Positions 57,867 through 64,000 of a stretch of 64,000 nt of DNA are shown here, in pieces (position 1 is the first letter of the stretch; each line of letters starts with the position of its first letter). A program made the translations under genes and the position numbers. The notes beneath the pieces were generated by a model. That model worked only from the letters and a program-made list of their open reading frames with translations. It was not told the DNA's origin and searched no databases. Source of the DNA: Orientallactaga sibirica. Lineage: Eukaryota > Chordata > Mammalia > Rodentia > Dipodidae. The DNA is taken from positions 1,817,001-1,881,000 of the forward strand of contig JAEOAD010002712.1 of the NCBI GenBank assembly GCA_036365145.1, read 5' to 3'.

Positions 57867-58106
57867 GGGCTGGAGAGATGGCTTAGTGGTTAAACACTTG
57901 CCTATGAAGCCTAAGGACCCCGGTTCGAGGCTCGATTCTCCAGGACCCACGTAAGCCAGATGCACAAGGTGGTGCATGCATCTGGAGTTCATTTGCAGTG
58001 GCTAGAGGCCCTGGCACACCCATATTCTCTCTCTCTCTCTCACTCTCCCTGCCTATTTCTGTATCTCTCTCTCTCTCTCTCTCAAATAAATTAAAAAAAA
58101 AATAAA
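57867..58106 (+). repeat. B2-like SINE (inside the provirus)
   Basis: GGGCTGGAGAGATGGCTTAG, CCCCGGTTCGAGGCTCGATT, GCACAAGGTGGTGCATGC, two CT runs, AAATAAATTAAAAAA tail. Confidence 0.96.
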
Positions 58107-58108
58107 AT

Positions 58109-58302
58109 AAGCCAGGCGTGGTGGCACACGCCTTTAATCCTAGCACTCGGGAGGCAGAGGTAGGCAGATCGCCGAGAGTTCGAGGCCACCCTGAGACTAC
58201 ATAGTTAATTCCAGGTCAGCCTGGACCAGAGCGAGACCCTACCTCGCAAAACCAAAAAATAAATAAATAAATAAAAATAAAAATAAAATAAAATAAAAGT
58301 GG
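58109..58302 (+). repeat. B1 SINE (inside the provirus)
   Basis: AAGCCAGGCGTGGTGGCACA, AGGCAGATCGCCGAGAGTTC, GAGACTACATAGTTAATTCC, GCGAGACCCTACCTCG and an AATAAATAAA/AAAAT tail. Close to consensus. Confidence 0.97.
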
Positions 58303-58524
58303 ATTACTGAAGCATAGACTTTTAAAAAAATTCTAAACAAAGTTATACTGCGATTTAAGATTAACACATTAGATTTAACTTACATTATTACAGAGCAAGT
58401 TTACCAAAGTGCCACAGACAAAATTATAGTTGATTAAAGCTTGAGAAGTTATAAACTGTGTCATGAAATTTTATGTGTGTTTTGTGTATATTTTATGTAT
58501 TATTTAAAGGAAACTGAAGATATT

Positions 58525-58645
58525 TCCTTTGGGCTCAACAGTTAAAGGTGCTTGTTTGCAAAGCCAGATGCACACAGTCGAGCATGCATTTGGAGATTAT
58601 TTGCAGTGGCAAATGGCCCTGGCATGCCCATTCCCTCTCTTTCCA
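58525..58645 (+). repeat. B2-like SINE fragment
   Basis: TTTGGGCTCAACAGTTAAAG, GCCAGATGCACACAGTCGAG, GGCCCTGGCATGCCCATTCC; the B box region is deleted. Confidence 0.85.
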
Positions 58646-58784
58646 TGAGACTTGTCTCCTTTTTCATTAGGTCATGGCAGTATAATCCAATTCCTCTATT
58701 CTTTGGGTGTTAGACATAGCTGAGTTAATTTCAGAAACTGACTTCTAGATGGGCATCTTATTTAGCTTTTAAAAGTGCTAAATA

Positions 58785-58786
<2 letters not shown>

Positions 58787-58827
<41 letters not shown>
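58787..58827 (+). repeat. (CA)n microsatellite
   Basis: About 19 CA dinucleotides. Confidence 0.97.
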
Positions 58828-58831
<4 letters not shown>

Positions 58832-59302
58832 GTATTATATAAAGGTATCCTGATTCTGATGAACTTCAAAAATTGTAAAATTTTTCATGTCTTCATATTT
58901 AAGCCAAAAAATGTTACTACATGATATAGACTTCTTGTTTATTTTAAATTCTGTCAGCAGATCTTTTGTTCATAGTTTACTCTCTGTAGCCTCATGTGCC
59001 TTAAATATGTAAACTCTACTTTTTGTTAGTATCAGACTTTTCCAGATATCAAAATATTGTAATTTGGTTTATACAAAGTACATGATGTTTTGGCTATCAA
59101 TAAGCATACATCACCATGCCTGGCTAAACCTCTGTCATTTTAAGATGGTTCTTGTCCTGTTCACCCAATGTCTTAGGGAAACCCACTGTATACAAACAAT
59201 ATTAATATGGTTTGTCTAAACTTCATATAAGTCATAAATATTTCTTTAGTAAAGCCTTAAAATGGTAAAAGGTACTTATTTAAAAACTACTTTATGTCTG
59301 TC

Positions 59303-59485
59303 ATATTATCTCTAATGTATATTAAAATCGAACTTGCTTAATTCAACAATAACCAAGTTTTATATTGTCTTGAATGTATGTTAAAATCAGACTTGCCTAA
59401 TTCAACAATAACCAAGTTTTATATTATCTCTAATGTATATTAATCGGGCTTGCTTAACTCAATAATAACCAGGTTTTATTTTATT
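59303..59485 (+). repeat. Triplicated ~60-bp repeat in the provirus
   Basis: Three imperfect copies of a segment running from ATATTATCTCTAATGTATAT through TAATTCAACAATAACCAAG to TTTT, starting near 59303, 59363 and 59423. Confidence 0.9.
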
Positions 59486-59864
59486 CTTAAGCCATGTATA
59501 ATCATTCTCAGTCAAGGTTTCACAATTGTGACATTTCTGGTATCTTAAGTTCATTACTTATAAACATATTGATACTTATTGATACATGTTTCCTGCCCTA
59601 GAAAAATAATCTTAAGTTGCTGTTCTGCTTCCAGTTTGGCACATTGGTATACAGACCACCCAAAGTTGTTTTCAAACACAGGTGCCAAGTTTTTATACTG
59701 TCTTGTCTTTTTTCTGACATATAATTTCTAGATTAAATCAATTGCCTTAAAGTTACTGATAAAATATTATTTTCAGGGCTACTAAAATGTTCTGCCTCTA
59801 CTTATAACTGACAGATACTTAAAAGATAGAATGTGTATGCTTTCTATGTCCTAGATATAACTTA

Positions 59865-60035
59865 CCTGTCACCTGACAACTAAACATAAATATTAATCAA
59901 AATGATTTTAAACTATTGTGTCATTCTCTAGGTGTTCTTTCTTGCTTTTCTCCTACACTGTCCTTACAGCTCACAGTCACCTGACAACTAAACTTAAATA
60001 TTAATCTAGATGATTTTAAATTATTGTGTATTACT
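59865..60035 (+). repeat. Direct repeat, two ~55-bp copies, in the provirus
   Basis: GTCACCTGACAACTAAAC, then AAATATTAATC and GATTTTAAA-TATTGTGT occur at about 59868 and 59976, about 108 bp apart. Confidence 0.9.
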
Positions 60036-61151
60036 TTGCTATCCAGGTATGTTTTACACCTTTTAACTAATCTGCTTTACTAATCAGATATGTACAGTCT
60101 CTCCGAATGATTAATAACCATATGTAGAAGCCAAAACCAATTGGAAATATTGGAGTTAAAAGGATAACCAATATTTTGGTTTCTGCTCCCAGGTCAGAAG
60201 GCCACAGGAGATGATGGGACAGTGCTAATTTTCAGCTTCTGGTACATTGCCTATCTTCTCAATCAGAGAGAATATGTAAATCCAGAGATAAAATCTCAGT
60301 AAGTCAGTGTATCTGCAACAGGAGAGTCACATCTGAGGAAAATCAGTCTTCTAGGCATCCCAAAAGAGGGAGGGCCACTTGGTCAGCACGGCCTTGGCTT
60401 ATCCTAGCAGATGACAATGCTGAGAGTCACAGAACTCCTCACAGGTCCCTAAAAGTCTCTCCCACAGCGCCATTATTGACCTCCAAAATGTACAGTTAAT
60501 TCTGGCAGCCTACATGGTCTTAATCACCCAGTAAGAAAAATATAACTACAAAATATAACTGCAATAGACTAACAGACTCTCCTATCTGATGCTTTCTTAC
60601 AATACTAAAGTCTAACATTAACTTATGCCTTCTGCCTCTGCCTGTCCCTGATTAACTTCATCTACCCTGATCCCCAAATGCTCCTCTCAAATACACTGAT
60701 GCCCCTTGGCCTGCACTAAGCCCTCTATCCCTCTCCTCTGAGTGTTCATCCTCCCCTTACACCTTGTGTTTTGATGTTGTCATAACAAGCTCCTTAATTC
60801 TTCCTTCTGTCCTGTCACTGGGTATGCAAAGCCCATCTCCCTCACCTTTTCTATAACAGATGTCGCCAGCAACTGCCCCACAGCCAGCTCAATACAGGGA
60901 TGGTACAAAGAAGTCTCTGCTTCATTTAAGACCAAATCATAACATCCTGCTACACCGGCACTGACAGAGGATACTCACTGTCGATCTCACCACTCGGCCT
61001 CCTCTAACCACCATGGACCCGCTCCTCATCACCCGCCCTGAAGGGAGACCCATCAACTACATTATCCAGCCTCTCCCATAAGAACTCATCGCCCCTACTG
61101 TCAGCATGAAGAAATTAACCTTTGCCTCTTATCATTAACAAAAGGCTGGAA

Positions 61152-61550
61152 TATTAGATCTGGCAGGCCCCAGTATGGAGTCACCAAGGACAGCAGGATG
61201 GGGACAGAGACATAAGGAAGTGGATTATCCATATTCCTCAAGAAACTGCCCAGCCATTATCCCCTCCTTGTCTGCAATGCTCCCAGGTCATGGTTTCCAG
61301 CCCCCTTATTTTGTAAATCACCTGGTCTCTGTTCTGGTGTCACATCCTGGCTATCTTAGATCTCCCCTCAGCTCTTCCTTTCCTCACCTTCCCCCAACTG
61401 ACAGCCCTATAAAGCCCACTACCCTGAGGAACTCAGGTAGTGGGCTATGCTCTGCTCTTGTGAGCCAGCCCTGGCAGCTCGTGCTTTTCCTGAATAAAGC
61501 TTTCATCTTTGCCTCAGAGGGGTTTGTATGGTCACGGTCCCGACCTTACA
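61152..61550 (+). mobile_element. 3' LTR of the ERV1 provirus
   Basis: 399 bp aligning throughout with 55212-55599; by eye about one base in twelve differs. The first dinucleotide is TA instead of TG. TATAAA at 61408-61413, AATAAA at 61493-61498. A 10-14-base insertion (GTAGTGGGCTATGC-like) follows AACTCAG. A short purine stretch (AACAAAAGGCTGGAA) just before it may be the polypurine tract. Confidence 0.92.
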
Positions 61551-61747
61551 ATTACCCTCAATAACGGGAAGGGGGAACCCAAACAGAAGAGCTCCATAAA
61601 AGGTGGAGAAAACATTACTCTACAAACCTTGAGTGTTGGCTGGTAATCCCCAGGGCCAGAATTGCCCCCCACCCACAGGAAGCTGTTGGTCAAAGACATG
61701 AGGTCCCTAAGATAATACAGGCTATTGCCAAAACATTTGGTTACCTG

Positions 61748-62063
61748 GGTAAGGTTCGAGAGTAACCACAACCACACAAACCACTCTGACACAAAGATGA
61801 AAGCTTTATTCAGGAAAAGCACGGGCTTTATAGGGCTTTCAGTTGGGGGAAGGAAGAGCTGAGGAGAGATCTGAGATAGCCAAGGTGTGACACCAGAACA
61901 GTGACCAGGTGTCTTACAAAATAAAAGGGGCAGGAAACCATGACCTGGGGGCACTGCAGGCAAATGGCTGGGCAGTTTCTTGAGGAATGTGGATAATCCA
62001 CTTCCTTATATCTGTCACCTGCTGTCCTTGGTGACTCCCTATTGGGACCTGTCAGACCTAACA
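61748..62063 (-). mobile_element. Inverted solo LTR of the same ERV1 family
   Basis: On the minus strand it starts TGTTAGGTCTGACAGGTCCC and ends TCGAACCTTACC. It has the TATAAAG and GAATAAAGC signals but lacks an ~80-bp block between them that the two proviral LTRs have. No primer-binding site follows. Confidence 0.9.
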
Positions 62064-63060
62064 ACTTGCAAGTGCTAAAAAGGTTTCTTCAACCACTGCC
62101 TGCAGCCACAGGACATCAAGTGACTATGCAGGAACTGAGAGGGAATCCAGTGCCCTCCTGGCTAGCCCTCATAGTGCTGGAAAGTGCAGTTGCCGACTAA
62201 CTGATTAAGCAGGAGATCATGAGAGTTACAAAATCAACCAGCCAACCAAGAAGTGTGCACCTGTGCAATAGTGTGCAATAGTGGCACAAAGCCGATGTAT
62301 GTAACCAACTGCTCACAGACTGGACATGAGACCAGCTCAGTGACGGTGACCACATATCTGGCTCTGGGAACTAAGCCAGAATCCCTAGAACAGGAAACCA
62401 AGAGACTCCAGAGAGAACCTGCACTGTCTCTGACTAAGAAGAATGGACGTCCACATCAATATATCTTTCTAATGACGAGGCTTATCATGCCCGTTTATTC
62501 AAAACTGCTCTCACTTTTGGTTGGAGAATCTGTTCTTTTTACAGATGGAGGATAATATGGGGAGAACAAGGACACATCAATACAACAAGAAGAGAAAGCC
62601 GACTGTCCACCAGGAGAGGGGTCACCTCACCTCACCTCATCTTCCCAGGCAGAGAGGTCCTTAAAGGGGAAGCGGTGACACAAACACTGCTCATGGCGAG
62701 CCTGGAAACCAGTTCCAGGGAAATGGCGACAGACACTGTGGTCACTCGAACCTCATAAGAACAGAGATCCAGAGTCCACAGAGAAAGCAACACTAACTCA
62801 GATCTCTATCTTGCCACCAAGGCTCCGGGAGACTCTCAGAAGAGGAGGTGGAAGGACTGTAGGAGCCTCAGGGAGGGTGGGAATAGCCTAAGACACGGTG
62901 TCTCCCCATCCCGGCAGAGACTGACTGAAGCTCTTGGTCCCCACAATGAACACCAACAACCCCACCAAAGACCCTCAGAGGAATTGGGATCGGGGAGAAC
63001 GGGGTCTATGCGTGCAACATTTTTATTTTAAAAAATCAACAAATTTTAAGAAATTATCGC
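62064..63060. other. Unassigned intronic sequence
   Basis: No SINE or recognisable coding exon. Parts such as CTGGGAACTAAGCCAGAATC and ATGGAGGATAATATGGGGAG look like an old dispersed repeat or ERV-derived sequence, but I cannot name it. Confidence 0.4.
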
Positions 63061-63065
63061 AGAAA

Positions 63066-63165
63066 ACATGGTGGCTCACACCTCTGATCCCAGCACATAA
63101 GAAATGGAGGGAGGAAGATTGCCTTAAGCTCAAGGACAACCTGGGCTGTGTGAACTAAAGTTCCC
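63066..63165 (+). repeat. B1-like SINE fragment, old
   Basis: ATGGTGGCTCACACCTCTGA, TCCCAGCACATAAGAAATGG, AAGATTGCCTTAAGCTCAAG, GACAACCTGGGCTGTGTG. Confidence 0.75.
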
Positions 63166-63309
63166 AGAAAAGGCTTGTATCTGCTGAACCTACTTCCATT
63201 AAGTCCCAATGGACTGACAGAGCTCCTGTGCTCACAAAGAGAGGAATTGTAACAGCGTGCTAAGGGTCCAGAAAAGGCCTTGCATCCCAAACCCTAGGTT
63301 CGCTTCTAA

Positions 63310-64000
63310 TTTTAATCAAAGAATTGAATAAAAAAGAAGACTGAGAAAGATAATTGTTAAGTTATTATGTTTATTGAGGGAAGTAGAGTCAAGGAAAGGG
63401 CCCCACGTGGAGGGCCTGGAAAAAGCATGGAAAGAAAGAGACAAGAAAGTTCAAGGAGCTCCTGCCATGTGCGGAGCTGGAGGGATAAAGAACCCACGTG
63501 GAGAGTAAGGGCAGGGAGCCCAGCCAAGAAAAAACTCACCCAAATCTGGAAGTTCCCAAGTGATCAGAGAACCGATCCTCCTCTTGCAAAAGTATTTATA
63601 ACCTTTTAGTGGAGGTGGGCTGTCTTCCGGCTCAGGTGAATCAGAGGGCCAGCTGGCTGGTTAGGGGTAGGGGCTGTCTCAGGAAGAAGTTAGCCCTAGC
63701 AGGAAGTTCTGGGGGCTGAACTTGACCAACCACAATGTTTAAATTCTATGAAAGACCTGCCTGCAGGAGGAGTCCTGGCTGTTTGTGGAAAAATGGTCTG
63801 GGGAACTAGGCAAGAGACAAGTCAGATCGTCTCTGATTTTTAGCAACTGCAAACTTTCCTGCACTTCAGGGTCTAGTCACCCTAACTCTACCCCCCTCTC
63901 AGAATGTTGCAAGGTCACAGCCAAATTACCTTGGGCTACCTTTAGCCCCTCAACAGCCTAATAGCCATGTGACTATCAGTTGATCAAGTAGGCCTTTTCG
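63310..64000 (-). mobile_element. Probable LTR on the minus strand, cut by the window edge
   Basis: On the minus strand GGTTATAAATAC (63593-63604) is followed about 220 bp later by AATAAACATAATAAC (63362-63376), a TATA-to-AATAAA spacing typical of an LTR. Upstream sequence is GC-richer with AACCACAATG- and CACCTGAGCC-type motifs. It is unrelated to the LTR family at 55212-62063. The family is not named and the 3' boundary is uncertain. Confidence 0.5.

Larger units (their letters stand above)
55600..61151 (+). mobile_element. ERV1 provirus internal region, degenerate or non-coding
   Basis: About 5.5 kb between the two LTRs. It starts with the tRNA-His-type primer site and a leader with a GTAAGT splice-donor-like site (55790-55795). 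No open frame longer than about 130 codons exists, and I recognise no gag, pro, pol or env motif. 57100-60170 is AT-rich and includes two internal tandem duplications. A B2-like SINE and a B1 (57868-58300) inserted later. It is either heavily decayed or a non-autonomous element mobilised in trans. Confidence 0.75.
43355..64000 (-). other. RPS6KC1: RPS6KC1 upstream intron (partial)
   Basis: No upstream exon ending in the expected VIDK-type codons before a GT donor was found by eye, so the whole stretch reads as one intron running off the window. It holds B1 copies, MER5-like and LTR-like fragments, a SINE-poor stretch (46700-49150), several SINEs, three groups of LTRs and a provirus. 44940-45870, 49630-51220 and 52290-54340 hold little that I recognise. 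Confidence 0.7.

Overview
The window is mammalian nuclear DNA, almost entirely intronic, from a rodent. It is dense in two short interspersed repeats. One is a tRNA-derived B2-like SINE of about 200 bp with recognisable A and B boxes and a CT-rich then AAATAAATA tail. The other is a B1 (7SL-derived) SINE. Older B4/RSINE1-like elements, L1 3' ends, MaLR, MIR and MER5-like fragments also occur. The SINE subtypes look to me like those of jerboas (Dipodidae, for example Jaculus); that is recognition from memory, not a search.

One protein-coding gene is supported: RPS6KC1 (ribosomal protein S6 kinase delta-1, RPK118), on the minus strand. Six internal exons are visible with consensus splice sites and mutually consistent phases. 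In transcript order they lie at 43354-43307, 42228-42096, 30268-28704, 28432-28343, 5605-5523 and 4496-4401. They cover the kinase N-lobe, the long acidic/serine-rich insert and most of the C-lobe. The PX, MIT and first kinase-like exons would lie beyond 64000, and the last coding exon lies before position 1. The large exon carries an apparent one-base deletion (five T instead of six, at 28989-28993) that shifts the frame just before the C-lobe.

Layout: 1-4400 is the intron before the last exon, with SINEs and a 560-bp TACACACTTG-type array. 4401-5605 holds two exons. 5606-28342 is a 22.7-kb intron rich in SINEs, with a 480-bp GGAA/GGGA polypurine tract, short L1 ends and an 0.82-kb direct duplication. 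28343-30268 holds two exons, including the 1.56-kb exon. A 3.2-kb minisatellite of about 106 thirty-base units (30345-33540) begins about 75 bp upstream of that exon's acceptor. 33541-42095 is more intron, with a MaLR LTR and two old L1 3' regions. 42096-43354 holds two exons. 43355-64000 is further intron. It contains a SINE-poor 46.7-49.1 kb stretch, a solo LTR near 54.35-54.92 kb, a 6.3-kb ERV1-type provirus with a tRNA-His-like primer-binding site (55212-61550), an inverted solo LTR of the same family, and a probable different minus-strand LTR at the right edge.

No RNA gene, CRISPR array or second protein gene is supported. The most notable unlisted-type signal is that the minisatellite unit closely resembles a short stretch of the 54.8-kb LTR, which suggests the array grew from retroviral LTR sequence.
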